The notes: generated by a model not told the origin, from the letters alone. A DNA stretch of 64,000 nucleotides from Thiohalobacter thiocyanaticus (GCF_002356355.1 NZ_AP018052.1:2108001-2172000); one strand, 5' to 3'. Positions 37,319-46,194 are shown, counted from the first letter of the stretch. Numbers and translations: made by a program.

Positions 37319-37930
37319 TCAGCCGCACAACGGCCCCACCTGGTACCACCTCCGGCACTTGAACCGTTCCTCGCAGCGACGCAGCTGGGCACCGTATTCC
37401 CGCGCTGTGTGATCGACGCGATCGGCCACGCGCAGCAGCCACCTTTTGTTCCGGTAGGTGCCACGGCGGTAACCGCCATGGCCCTCATGGTAGGCGAGAT
37501 AGAGGTTCTTCGGGTCCCATTTGGAAATACCGAGCACTCTGTTGCTCTTGTGGTTGTACCAGCCGACGAAATCCAGCGCGTCCTCCATATCCGAACGGCT
37601 CTTGAACAGGCCGCCGGTCTCGCGTCGGTAGTCCTTCCAGGCCGGGTCCTGGATCTGGGCATAGCCCTCGGCCGATGAGGGCCGCCCCAGCGGGATGAAC
37701 AGGAACCACTCGAACGGCGGTTTGGCATCATGCCGGTAGCTGGATTCGTGGCGCACGAAGGCCATGAGGATATGCGCCGGCACGCCCCACCTGTCCTCCG
37801 ACTGCTTGGCGTAGTCGTACCAGTCGGGATGCTGGTCGAACACCGCGCACAGGTCGTGCTGCTGTTTCGGCGGGCTGGCGGCGCAGCCGGCCAGGGCCAA
37901 TACCAGCAGAATCATTGCCGTCCGTTTCAT
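37319..37930 (-). CDS. Transglycosylase SLT-domain lipoprotein
   Basis: Lipoprotein of 203 residues. The signal MKRTAMILLVLALAGC ends in a lipobox cysteine. The lysozyme-like transglycosylase fold shows HILMAFVRHESSYRHDAKPP, where the glutamate of RHESSY is the catalytic acid, then GYAQIQDPAW and NLYLAYHEGHGGYRRGTY. It probably cleaves glycan strands of murein at the inner leaflet of the outer membrane. The ATG at 37930 gives the cleanest signal peptide. It converges on the 121-residue gene with a short gap. Confidence 0.85.
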   Translation of the reverse strand: MKRTAMILLVLALAGCAASPPKQQHDLCAVFDQHPDWYDYAKQSEDRWGVPAHILMAFVRHESSYRHDAKPPFEWFLFIPLGRPSSAEGYAQIQDPAWKDYRRETGGLFKSRSDMEDALDFVGWYNHKSNRVLGISKWDPKNLYLAYHEGHGGYRRGTYRNKRWLLRVADRVDHTAREYGAQLRRCEERFKCRRWYQVGPLCG

Positions 37931-37966
37931 ATTCAACATGGATACAGTCATCGCATTCCTACACCT

Positions 37967-38131
37967 TGTCGGGTTACGCCCTGTGGGCTAACCCGACCTA
38001 CTCTTCTGACCCGACCTGCCCGCTTCACTCATTGCGGCGGAATCCTGTCGGGTTACGCCCTTCGGGCTAACCCGACCTACGTTGGCATCTTGTCTTATCC
38101 CGTAGGTCGGGTTAGCGAAGCGTAACCCGAC
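37967..38131. repeat. REP cluster of three
   Basis: One single arm at 37967-38001, a second arm in the same direction at 38046-38080, and an inverted arm at 38102-38131 beginning GTAGGTCGGGTTAGC-GAA-GC. A decayed fragment (GACCCGACCTGC) lies near 38008. The cluster separates hsdR from the transglycosylase gene. Confidence 0.88.
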
Positions 38132-38155
38132 AAAAATTCAACTCAATCCCGACAC

Positions 38156-40546
38156 TCAATACAGATTACGCTGGAATCCGACAAAAACTTCCCGAATATT
38201 TTTCACTTCGCCCAGCTCATATACCGCGTCATCAACTGTATTGTATTTCAGTGTGATCAGCTGCGGCAGCTTCTCGGTATCGAGCTCGGTGACGCCGCGC
38301 TCGATATAGTGATTCAGCACAAAATCCAAGAACTCCCGCTGATGAAAATCATAGGGCCGGAATATGTCCTCGCGGTGAAGCGCCACCCGCTCGGCCCGGG
38401 TCACCGGCGGCAGGGCGAAGGCGATGTAGGCCAGCACATCGTAGAGATCACTGTTCTCGGCCTCGATCAGCTTCCCGATCTCGCGCAACTGCTCGATGCC
38501 ATAGCCCTTCTCCTCCAGCCCCGCCAGCAGCCGGCGACGGGTTTCGGGATCGCTCCACAGCTCGCGCAGCTCATCCTCGTTGCGGAACAGCTCCGGCAGC
38601 TCGCCGAACAACCGCTGGACGAACTCGGCCGCCGAGATGGGTTTGCCGTCCGGGCTCCAGAAACTGGTGGCGGCCATGTGCTGTATGGTCCGTTCCTTGC
38701 CGTCCGCGAGTTTAACCTTCACCTTCCGGCGGTTGTCACAGACACAGGGATACTCGCCACAGACGGGACATGCCTCTGGCGGTGGTTTCTCGCACACACA
38801 GGGCCGCTGGCCGCAGACCGGACAGGGCCGGGGCGGGTCCACCACGCAGGTGCAGGGGCTGTTGCCGCAGCGACCGCAGGGCTCGGGCGGCAGCGGCTCA
38901 CCGTCCCATTCCTCATCTTCGAAGTGTTCGTAGGCCTTCACGAAGTCGTGGATGGTGAAGTAGTCCTTGCCCTCGAACAGGCGGGTGCCGCGGCCGATGA
39001 TCTGCTTGAACTCGATCATGGAATTCACCGGCCGCATCAGCACGATGTGGCGCACATTGCGGGCGTCCACGCCGGTGGAGAGCTTCTGCGAGGTGGTGAG
39101 GACGGTCGGGATGGTCTTTTCGTTGTCCTGGAAGGCACGCAGCCAGCGCTCGCCTTCGGCGCCGTCGTTGGCGGTGACCCGTTCGCAGTAGTGCGGATCG
39201 GGGTTGGACTTCATCTGGTTGACCAGGTCCCGCACCGCCAGCGCATGCTCCTGGGTGGCGCAGAACACCAGGGTCTTCTCGCGCGGGTCGATACTTTCCA
39301 GGAACAGCTTCACCCGATACTTCTCGCGCGCTTCGATCTCGATGACCCGGTTGAAGTCGTCCTCGATGTAGCGCTTTCCCTCCTCTATCTCGCCTTCCAC
39401 CACCTGATCGTCCGAGGTGTAGACATACTCGTCCAGGGTGGTGGCGATCTGGCGAACCTTGAACGGGGTGAGGAAACCGTCGTTGATGCCGTCCTTGAGG
39501 GAATAGATGTACACCGGCTCGCCGAAGTAGTCGTAGGTGTCGGCGTTAGCGTCGCGCCGGGGCGTGGCGGTCAGCCCCAACTGCACGGCGGGGCTGAAGT
39601 ACTCCAGGATGCCGCGCCAGGTGCTCTCATCGTTGGCTCCGCCCCGGTGGCACTCGTCGATGACGATGAAATCGAAGAAATCCGGCGGATAGTCGCCGAA
39701 GCTGGGCTGCGGATTGCCCTCGGCGTCGCGCCCGCTCATGAAGGTCTGGAAGATGGTGAAGAACAGGCTGCCGTTCTTGGGCACACGGCCCTTCTTGCGG
39801 ATCGACTCCGGATCGATCCGCACCAGGGCGTCGTCGGGAAAGGCCGAGAAAGCGTTGAAGGCCTGATCGGCCAGGATGTTGCGGTCGGCCAGGAACAGGA
39901 TACGCGGCAACCGCCCCGTCTCCCCGCTCTCCCGTGCCACCAGGCTCCAGCGGGCGTGGAACAGTTTCCAGGCGATCTGGAAGGCGATGGCCGTCTTGCC
40001 GGTGCCGGTGGCGAGTGTCAGCAGGATGCGGTCGCGACCGTCGGCAATGGCCTCCAGGGCGCTGTTGATAGCGTTGTGCTGATAGTAGCGCGCCTCCCAA
40101 GCCCCGCCCCGGGCCTCGAAGGGCACCGCCCCGAAGCGCTCGCGCCAGACCTTGCGCTCGGCGAAGGTCGCATTCCACAGGTCATCCGGCGCCGGCCAGG
40201 CCTCCACCGGCCCTTCCGTGCCGGTGTGCATATCCACCCGGTAGATGTCCTCGCCGTTGGTGGCGAAGGCGTAGCGCGCCTGCAGCCGCTCGGCGTAACG
40301 CTTGGCCTGGCCCAAGCCCTCGGTCACCGGCAGGCCGCACTTCTTGGCCTCGATCACCGCAAGATTCTGCCCCCGGTAGGTCAGGACGTAATCCGCGATA
40401 TCCCGCTGCCCGCGACGGCCACCGCCGATCAGGCGACCGGGCGCAATAATCACCTCACGCCTGGGCCTGCTGCCGTCGACCACGCCCCAGCCGGCCTCCT
40501 TCAGGGCCGGGTCGATGAGTTCGGCGCGGGTTTCGGCTTCATTCAT
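38156..40546 (-). CDS. hsdR: Type I restriction enzyme subunit R, EcoEI-like
   Basis: Endonuclease/translocase subunit of 796 residues. The N-terminal PD-(D/E)xK nuclease has D52, E66 and K68 in DIADYVLTYRG then AVIEAKK. The SF2 motor has Walker A ATGTGKT at 179-185, a DECH box (FIVIDECHRGG), LTATPRRDA and IIGRGTRLFEGKDYF. An EcoEI-type C-terminal domain follows. Unusual is a cysteine/proline-rich insert at about residues 556-604 with three C-x2-C-x4-C-x-C repeats, a likely zinc-binding module. HsdR normally needs the HsdM/HsdS pair encoded upstream; a RAYT gene and REPs sit between. Confidence 0.93.
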   Translation of the reverse strand: MNEAETRAELIDPALKEAGWGVVDGSRPRREVIIAPGRLIGGGRRGQRDIADYVLTYRGQNLAVIEAKKCGLPVTEGLGQAKRYAERLQARYAFATNGEDIYRVDMHTGTEGPVEAWPAPDDLWNATFAERKVWRERFGAVPFEARGGAWEARYYQHNAINSALEAIADGRDRILLTLATGTGKTAIAFQIAWKLFHARWSLVARESGETGRLPRILFLADRNILADQAFNAFSAFPDDALVRIDPESIRKKGRVPKNGSLFFTIFQTFMSGRDAEGNPQPSFGDYPPDFFDFIVIDECHRGGANDESTWRGILEYFSPAVQLGLTATPRRDANADTYDYFGEPVYIYSLKDGINDGFLTPFKVRQIATTLDEYVYTSDDQVVEGEIEEGKRYIEDDFNRVIEIEAREKYRVKLFLESIDPREKTLVFCATQEHALAVRDLVNQMKSNPDPHYCERVTANDGAEGERWLRAFQDNEKTIPTVLTTSQKLSTGVDARNVRHIVLMRPVNSMIEFKQIIGRGTRLFEGKDYFTIHDFVKAYEHFEDEEWDGEPLPPEPCGRCGNSPCTCVVDPPRPCPVCGQRPCVCEKPPPEACPVCGEYPCVCDNRRKVKVKLADGKERTIQHMAATSFWSPDGKPISAAEFVQRLFGELPELFRNEDELRELWSDPETRRRLLAGLEEKGYGIEQLREIGKLIEAENSDLYDVLAYIAFALPPVTRAERVALHREDIFRPYDFHQREFLDFVLNHYIERGVTELDTEKLPQLITLKYNTVDDAVYELGEVKNIREVFVGFQRNLY

Positions 40547-40700
40547 TGCTGACAGCCATCAGATAATCAAAACCCGATCAGGGAATATTGTCGTGCCCGG
40601 GTTTCTTAATATGTTGTTTTTGATAAATTATTAAGCAACACAATATCGGTTGTCTCTGCCCGAGTCAAAGCCCGCTCAGGAAAATCTTCTTATTACCCCA

Positions 40701-40786
40701 TGTCGGGTTACGCCCTTCGGGCTAACCCGACCTACGAAAATGAAGCACGGCTGATGTAGGTCGGGTTAGCGCAGCGTAACCCGACA
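40701..40786. repeat. REP pair next to RAYT and hsdR
   Basis: An arm with the GCCCTTCGGGC loop at 40701-40735, then an inverted GTAGGTCGGGTTAGC arm at 40756-40786. It ends six bases before the RAYT stop codon and lies about 150 bases upstream of the hsdR start. Confidence 0.9.
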
Positions 40787-40792
40787 CGGCGG

Positions 40793-41329
40793 TCACTCCC
40801 GCCCAACCCCCTCAAAATCCACGCACCCACCACCCCAATCAGGCGGATACGCCCCCATCCCCACATACCGATGAAAACTCGACCAGGCCCAATCCGCTAC
40901 CGACCCCACATAGCCATGCTTCACCGGGTTGTAATGGATATATTCCACATGCCGCACATAATCATCAGCGTCGCGCAACGTATGTTCCCAGTATCGGTGC
41001 TGCCAGACCCCGCCTTCGCCCCTTTTCGCCTGGCGCTGCGAAGCCATTCCGCGCAACAACGGATCGCAATGCCGGGTAAACCCCGTCTTGATCAGCCGCC
41101 AGCGGGTCGCGAAATCCGCATCGCCCTCCGGCAGCGTCCAGATGCAATGCAGATGGTCGGGCAGGATCACCACCGCATCCATCCGGAACGGGTAGCGGGT
41201 CCGGACCGACCGAAAGGCCTCGCGCAGCACAGCGACCGAATTCATGCGGGTCAGAATCGGCCGGCGGCCGGCCGTCACCAGCGTGAAAAAGAAACACCCG
41301 CCCGCCACGAAATTGCGTCGGTAGTTCAT
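40793..41329 (-). CDS. REP-associated tyrosine transposase (RAYT)
   Basis: HUH/Y1-type single-strand DNA transposase of 178 residues, IS200-like. The HUH motif is H59-L-H61 in VVILPDHLHCIWTLP. The tyrosine helix contains DYVRHVEYIHYNPVKHGYVG, with Y123 or Y130 as candidate nucleophile. The family signature FFFTLVTAGRRPIL is near the start. RAYTs bind and nick REP hairpins having a 5' GTAG foot, exactly the repeats that flank this gene on both sides and fill the spacers of this window. Unlike an insertion sequence it is a single copy without its own ends. It lies between hsdS and hsdR. Confidence 0.93.
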   Translation of the reverse strand: MNYRRNFVAGGCFFFTLVTAGRRPILTRMNSVAVLREAFRSVRTRYPFRMDAVVILPDHLHCIWTLPEGDADFATRWRLIKTGFTRHCDPLLRGMASQRQAKRGEGGVWQHRYWEHTLRDADDYVRHVEYIHYNPVKHGYVGSVADWAWSSFHRYVGMGAYPPDWGGGCVDFEGVGRE

Positions 41330-41390
41330 AACGACATCCTTGTCGTAATTGCATATTGTTCACGTTGCCGAACAACCCCCACACCACCCC

Positions 41391-41472
41391 GTAGGTCGGG
41401 TTAGCGAAGCGTAACCCGACACATAACGCCGGAATCCCGTCGGGTTACGCCCTTCGGGCTAACCCGACCTAC
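41391..41472. repeat. REP pair between RAYT and hsdS
   Basis: The left arm is GTAGGTCGGGTTAGC-GAA-GCGTAACCCGAC and the inverted right arm has loop CCCTTCGGG. The same two loop variants also occur in the cluster downstream of hsdR (38046-38131), suggesting they arose together. Confidence 0.9.
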
Positions 41473-41494
41473 GCCTCGCCATGCACGGCCGCGG

Positions 41495-42751
41495 TCATGC
41501 CACGGCCTCCTGCACCTCGTCTTCGGCCTTGTCCGCCGTCAGCTCGCCGGAGAAGGCCTTTTGCAGGAGGGATTGTTTGAGTTCGGCAAGAGCTGAAAGC
41601 TTTTTCCTATATATATTTTCCAATTCACCCGTCGTTTGACGATGCTCGTTCAATTTCAGAATGATATTTTCCTGCTGATCGATTGGTGGCATTGGAACCC
41701 GGATTTCCTTTAGCACCTTCACAGAAGCAACGTTTTTCATCGCTGCCCCAACAGAATGCTTGGAGATTTCATTCAGAAAAGCACCTGACTCCATCCAGAA
41801 TTTCAGGAATTCAGATAGAACATCATTGGATGGCGTCAACTTCAGTAATGCCTGATTGATAATTCCACGCTTCAGACCTGATGGCGCTATAGAGACTTTA
41901 CCCATTGTGCCAGAACAACTCATGATAAGATCTCCCGGCTTCAGCTCAAATCTGGCCATTTGCTGAAATTTACCGCCGTCAACAAAATACCTGACCTCAT
42001 CAAACTGGTTATTTATGGCATGTTGTTGCTCATATACTGCATAGCCTTCCGGAACAAATATCGATTTCTTGAGACTCCCTCCAAAAGGGCCACGAACAAA
42101 CTCACATACGTCACCAAAGCGGACTTTTGAATATTTTTCATCAAGCACCTGAAACAGGGAATTCAAATAACTCTCAAACAACTCCCGCGCATTGGCGAGG
42201 TTCTTTTCGGTATTGGCGATGGCCGTTTCAATCCCCGCGAAGGTCTCATCGAGAATGGCGACGATGCGTTTTTGTTCAGCCACAGACGGCAAAGGTATCG
42301 GATGATTTTCAATAAATTCTTTCGGTACACGTTTGTGACCGACCGCGCCGGACATAACGCTGGCACCGGCTTCCCTAAAGCTATCTTGCGAAAGAAAATA
42401 AAAAAGGAATTCCGGATCAAGCTCATCGCCAGATCTGAATACGATGAATTCACTCGACCCAAATCCAATCCCATTGGTTAGGCCACGCGCGATACCCAGC
42501 TTTCCATTCTCGAAACACGGAGTAATCTTTGCTAGCAACACATCACCCTCCGCAAAGTAGGTATAGCTCCCCGCGACTTCGGATAACCGTCTGTCGGTAG
42601 TCAGCCGCAGTTGTTTTTCGCGAATTCCAAGCTGATCCATCGGGACGAAGGACACTAAATCATCATCTGCAAGCCGCAGCTTAGCCTCTCTTTTGGGAGG
42701 CTTAATCTGACAAACATCACTCAATGCACGCCAATCCCAGTCAGGTCTCAT
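41495..42751 (-). CDS. hsdS: Type I restriction-modification specificity subunit S
   Basis: DNA-recognition subunit of 418 residues with two target-recognition domains. The first runs to about residue 155 (ends KEFIENHPIPLPSVAEQKRI, then VAILDETFAGIETAIANTEK); the second ends IRVPMPPIDQQENIILKLNE. The repeated IPLP/VPMP-x-QQ/EQ helices are the conserved spacer regions that set half-site spacing. Both TRD segments are clearly more AT-rich than neighbouring genes, typical of exchanged recognition domains. The start overlaps the hsdM stop (ATGA). The target sequence cannot be predicted. Confidence 0.93.
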   Translation of the reverse strand: MRPDWDWRALSDVCQIKPPKREAKLRLADDDLVSFVPMDQLGIREKQLRLTTDRRLSEVAGSYTYFAEGDVLLAKITPCFENGKLGIARGLTNGIGFGSSEFIVFRSGDELDPEFLFYFLSQDSFREAGASVMSGAVGHKRVPKEFIENHPIPLPSVAEQKRIVAILDETFAGIETAIANTEKNLANARELFESYLNSLFQVLDEKYSKVRFGDVCEFVRGPFGGSLKKSIFVPEGYAVYEQQHAINNQFDEVRYFVDGGKFQQMARFELKPGDLIMSCSGTMGKVSIAPSGLKRGIINQALLKLTPSNDVLSEFLKFWMESGAFLNEISKHSVGAAMKNVASVKVLKEIRVPMPPIDQQENIILKLNEHRQTTGELENIYRKKLSALAELKQSLLQKAFSGELTADKAEDEVQEAVA

Positions 42752-44616
42752 AACATCCCCCTAATCCCCTCCAGAATCTCCTCACTCTCCCGATCCAGCG
42801 TCTCGATCTCGTTGATGATGACCTCCGGATCGCGCAGGGGATCCTCCTCGACCTTGTTGGGATTCTTCACCGACAGGTCCCAGGTCTCCGGGTCGATGTC
42901 CTCGATGTTCACGGTCCAGGATTCATCGGAGTCGGCAAAACTCGCCTGCAGCTCGACGAATTCCTGCAGGTCGTCATCGTTGAGCGGGCTGGTCTTGCCC
43001 AGGCTGCGGCCGGGGTCGAGGTGGTAGTACCAGATGTTCTGCGTGGGCCGGCCCTTCTCAAAAAAGAGCACCACGGTCTTCACGCCGGCGCCGAGGAAGG
43101 TGCCGCCGGGGCAGTCGAGGATGGTGTGCAGGTTGCAGTTCTCCAGCAGTTCCCGGCGCAGGGCGCGGGAGGCGTTGTCGGAGTTGGAAAGGAAGGTGTT
43201 CTTGATGACGATGGCCGCGCGGCCGCCGGCCTTGAGATGCTTGATGAAGTGCTGCAGGAACAGGAAGGCGGTCTCGCCGGTCCTGATATCGAAGTTGTTC
43301 TGTATCTCCTTGCGCTCCTTGCCGCCGAATGGCGGGTTGGCGAGGATGATGTCGAAGCGGTTCTTCTCCTGGATGTCGGCGAGCTTCTCGGTGAGGCTGT
43401 TGGTGTGGATGATGTTGGGCGCCTCGATGCCGTGCAGGATCATGTTCATCAGCCCGATGACATAGGGCAGGCTCTTCTTCTCCTTGGCGGTGAAGGTGCG
43501 GGTCTGCAGGGTTTCCAGGTCCTGGGTGGAGAGCTTCGGATGGTTGGCCCCGTCCGGGCCCTCGGGGCCGTAGCGCAGGTAGTCGTAGGCCTCGCACAGG
43601 AAGCCGCAGGAACCGGCCGCGGCGTCGTAGATGGTTTCGCCGATCCGCGGGTCGATCACCCGGATCATGGCGCGGATCAACGGGCGCGGGGTGTAGTACT
43701 CGCCGCCGTTGCGCCCGGCGTTGCCCATGTTGCGGATCTTGGCCTCGTAGAGGTGCGACAGCTCGTGCTTCTCCTTCTGGGAGCGGAAGCTGAGTGCGTC
43801 CACATATTCCAGGGCGTCGCGCAGACTGTAGCCACTCTGGAACTTGTTGCGGATCTCGCTGAAGATCTCGCCGATCTTGTACTCGATGGTGTCGGTGTTC
43901 GCGGCGCGTTCGCGGAAGCCCTGCAGGTAGGGGAACAGCTCGGTGTTGACGAAGGTGATCAGGTCGGGGCCGGTCAGGGCATTGTCGTGATCGAAATTGC
44001 CCTCCTCGTCCTTGGGCGCGGCCCAGCTGGACCAGCGGAAGGCCTCTTCAATGATGGGTGCATAATCCTTGCCGCGGAGTTCCGCCTCATCGGCCCGCCT
44101 GCGTTCCAGGTCGTCCAGATACTTGAGAAACAGCATCCAGGAGGTCTGCTCGGTGTAGTCCAGCTCGGTGGCGCAGCCGGCTTCCTTCCACAGGACGTTA
44201 TCGATGTTCTTGAAGGTCTGCTCGAACATTGGGGCGGTCGGTTCCCGTTTGCGGTCGGCCGGACGTGGCGCGGGCCTGGGTTTGGGGGTTGCCTGTCTGG
44301 CGGGCGGTTCAGATTCGAATTCGGTTTCGGGCTCTGATTCAGGCTCGGGCGGCTCGTTGCCGAGCAGTCGGTCGATCAGGGGCTGCTTCTCGCGGCCGCT
44401 GCTGTCCAGGCCCTGCGCCTCGCACAGGGTCTTGAGTTCGGCACGCTTGAGTGCGTGCAGCAGGTACTCGACCGGCAGGCTGCGCTTGCGGCTGAGGATG
44501 GCGACGAAATCGGGTTTGTTCAGGCCGGTGAGGCCCTCGATGCCGAAATCGGCGGCGAGTTCGCGGCCGCGGGCGAGGGTCAGGGTTTCGAAGATCTGTT
44601 TGCGGGTGATGCTCAT
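42748..44616 (-). CDS. hsdM: Type I restriction-modification methyltransferase subunit M
   Basis: N6-adenine methyltransferase of 622 residues. An HsdM_N helical domain covers about 130-265, then the SAM motif DAAAGSCGF at 331-339 and the catalytic NPPF at 427-430. Odd is an extra N-terminal region: residues 1-85 form two SAP/Rho-N-like helical motifs (LPVEYLLHALKRAELKTLCE), followed by an acidic then proline/arginine-rich linker to about 128. Most HsdM proteins begin near the MFEQTFKNIDNVLW equivalent at residue 130. It is the first gene of the hsd locus, and its upstream spacer is an array of REPs. Confidence 0.93.
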   Translation of the reverse strand: MSITRKQIFETLTLARGRELAADFGIEGLTGLNKPDFVAILSRKRSLPVEYLLHALKRAELKTLCEAQGLDSSGREKQPLIDRLLGNEPPEPESEPETEFESEPPARQATPKPRPAPRPADRKREPTAPMFEQTFKNIDNVLWKEAGCATELDYTEQTSWMLFLKYLDDLERRRADEAELRGKDYAPIIEEAFRWSSWAAPKDEEGNFDHDNALTGPDLITFVNTELFPYLQGFRERAANTDTIEYKIGEIFSEIRNKFQSGYSLRDALEYVDALSFRSQKEKHELSHLYEAKIRNMGNAGRNGGEYYTPRPLIRAMIRVIDPRIGETIYDAAAGSCGFLCEAYDYLRYGPEGPDGANHPKLSTQDLETLQTRTFTAKEKKSLPYVIGLMNMILHGIEAPNIIHTNSLTEKLADIQEKNRFDIILANPPFGGKERKEIQNNFDIRTGETAFLFLQHFIKHLKAGGRAAIVIKNTFLSNSDNASRALRRELLENCNLHTILDCPGGTFLGAGVKTVVLFFEKGRPTQNIWYYHLDPGRSLGKTSPLNDDDLQEFVELQASFADSDESWTVNIEDIDPETWDLSVKNPNKVEEDPLRDPEVIINEIETLDRESEEILEGIRGML

Positions 44617-44642
44617 CTGCGGTTGTTATTCTGTTGGTAGCT

Positions 44643-44997
44643 GCATGTTTTCTGAACAGACGCGGCATATGTCGGGTTACGCCCTGCGGGCTAACCCGAC
44701 CTACGTACTGCATATTTTCTGAACAGACGCGGCATATGTCGGGTTACGCCCTGCGGGCTAACCCGACCTACGTACTGCATATTTTCTGAACAGGCGCGGC
44801 ATATGTCGGGTTACGTCCTGCGGGCTAACCCGACCTACGTACTTGTCCCGGCGGAATCCTGTCGGGTTACGCCCTGCGGGCTAACCCGAGCTATGTGCCC
44901 GTTGCGGCGGAACCCTGTCGGGTTACGCCCTCACGGGCTAACCCGACCTACTCTGCTCCTGCACTTCGTAGGTCGGGTTAGCGTAGCGTAACCCGAC
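44643..44997. repeat. Tandem 67-bp REP array upstream of hsdM
   Basis: Three near-identical 67-base units start at 44643, 44710 and 44777. Each consists of GCATATTTTCTGAACAGACG, a short joint and one REP arm with the CCCTGCGGG loop. Two diverged arms follow (44860-44894 and 44916-44951), with joints containing GGCGGAA. One inverted arm closes the array at 44968-44997. The 400-base spacer between ispF and hsdM holds nothing else. Confidence 0.9.
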
Positions 44998-45016
44998 AAC
45001 GATCACCAAACCCGTC

Positions 45017-45490
45017 CTACAGGTTTTCAATCAGCACGACGGCGAAGGCCGCGATGCCCTCGCCGCGGCCGGTGAAGCCCATCCGCTCGGTGGTGGTGGC
45101 CTTGACGTTGACGCCGTCGGGGTCGAGGTTCAGATCGGCGGCGATGTTGGCGCGCATGGTCTCGATATAGGGGGCGAGTTTCGGGGCCTGGGCGATGAGG
45201 GTGAGATCGGCGTTGACCACACGGTAGCCCTTCGCCGCGATCTTCTGCATGACCTCGCGCAGCAGCACGCGGCTGTCCGCGCCTTTGTACTGCGGATCGC
45301 TGTCGGGGAAGTGCCGGCCGATATCGCCCAGGGCGGCGGCACCCAGCAGGGCATCGCACAGGGCGTGCAGGGCGACGTCGCCGTCGGAGTGGGCTTCCAG
45401 CCCCTGATCATGCGGGATCTCGACCCCGCCCAGCACCAGCCGGCCGCCCGGCTTGAAGGCATGGGCATCGAAGCCCTGTCCGATTCTCAT
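45017..45490 (-). CDS. ispF: 2-C-methyl-D-erythritol 2,4-cyclodiphosphate synthase
   Basis: MEP-pathway isoprenoid enzyme of 157 residues. The N terminus [20 protein letters not shown] carries the zinc-binding D-x-[21 protein letters not shown] and the closing [20 protein letters not shown] complete the family pattern. It overlaps ispD through ATGA. In related bacteria truD follows; here the hsd block does. Confidence 0.96.
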   Translation of the reverse strand: MRIGQGFDAHAFKPGGRLVLGGVEIPHDQGLEAHSDGDVALHALCDALLGAAALGDIGRHFPDSDPQYKGADSRVLLREVMQKIAAKGYRVVNADLTLIAQAPKLAPYIETMRANIAADLNLDPDGVNVKATTTERMGFTGRGEGIAAFAVVLIENL

Positions 45491-46194
45491 AACCGCTCCT
45501 GCTGTTGCAGATAAAATCCGGCCAGGGCCAGGTCCTCGGGCCGGGTGATCTTCAGGTTGTCGGCGTGGCCCTCGACCAGTTTCGGTTTCAGGCCAAGGTG
45601 TTCGACGGCGAAGGCCTCGTCGGTCACGGGCCGGGCGTCGTCGCGGGCGCGGACCAGGGCCTCGTGCAGGGTCTGCAGCCGGAACATCTGCGGGGTGAGC
45701 GCGTGCCAGATGACACTGCGATCGAGGGTGGCGACCACGCGGCCCTGGTCGTCGGCCTCCTTCATGGTGTCGCGGGTGGGCACGGCCAGCAGGCCGCCGA
45801 CCTCGTCCTCAGTCAGGGTATCCATGAGATTTGCAATATCCTCGCGCCGCAGGCAGGGCCGGGCGGCGTCGTGGACCAGCACCCAGTCGTCGGGGTGCGC
45901 CTGCGTGAGCAGGTTGAGAATGCCACTGAGGACGGAGTCGCTGCGTTCGGCGCCGCCCGGCGCCTCGATGAGGGGACGCGGAGCCGAATACCGCAGTGTC
46001 TTCCAGTAGGGATCGTCGACAGCATGGACAACGCAGACGGCCTGGATGCGCGGCTCCTCGTAGAGGGCATCCAGGGTGTGTTCAAGCACCGTCTGGCGCC
46101 CGAGCGGCAGGTACTGCTTGGGCACCTCGGCGCCCATGCGGCGGCCGATGCCGGCGGCGGGGACGACGGCCCAGTAGCGTTGGCTGTGTGACAT
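45487..46194 (-). CDS. ispD: 2-C-methyl-D-erythritol 4-phosphate cytidylyltransferase
   Basis: CTP-dependent MEP-pathway enzyme of 235 residues. The nucleotide-binding start [20 protein letters not shown] is diagnostic. [20 protein letters not shown] and [20 protein letters not shown] are the substrate-binding regions. It is translationally coupled to ispF. A REP pair fills the short spacer to ftsB, where many relatives have almost none. Confidence 0.96.
   Translation of the reverse strand: MSHSQRYWAVVPAAGIGRRMGAEVPKQYLPLGRQTVLEHTLDALYEEPRIQAVCVVHAVDDPYWKTLRYSAPRPLIEAPGGAERSDSVLSGILNLLTQAHPDDWVLVHDAARPCLRREDIANLMDTLTEDEVGGLLAVPTRDTMKEADDQGRVVATLDRSVIWHALTPQMFRLQTLHEALVRARDDARPVTDEAFAVEHLGLKPKLVEGHADNLKITRPEDLALAGFYLQQQERL

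Noticed and set aside
44643-44997. Possible CRISPR array in the repeated block before hsdM
   Set aside because: The repeats are 67-base units containing full REP hairpins, the joints are themselves near-identical rather than unique spacers, one arm is inverted, and no cas genes are present.
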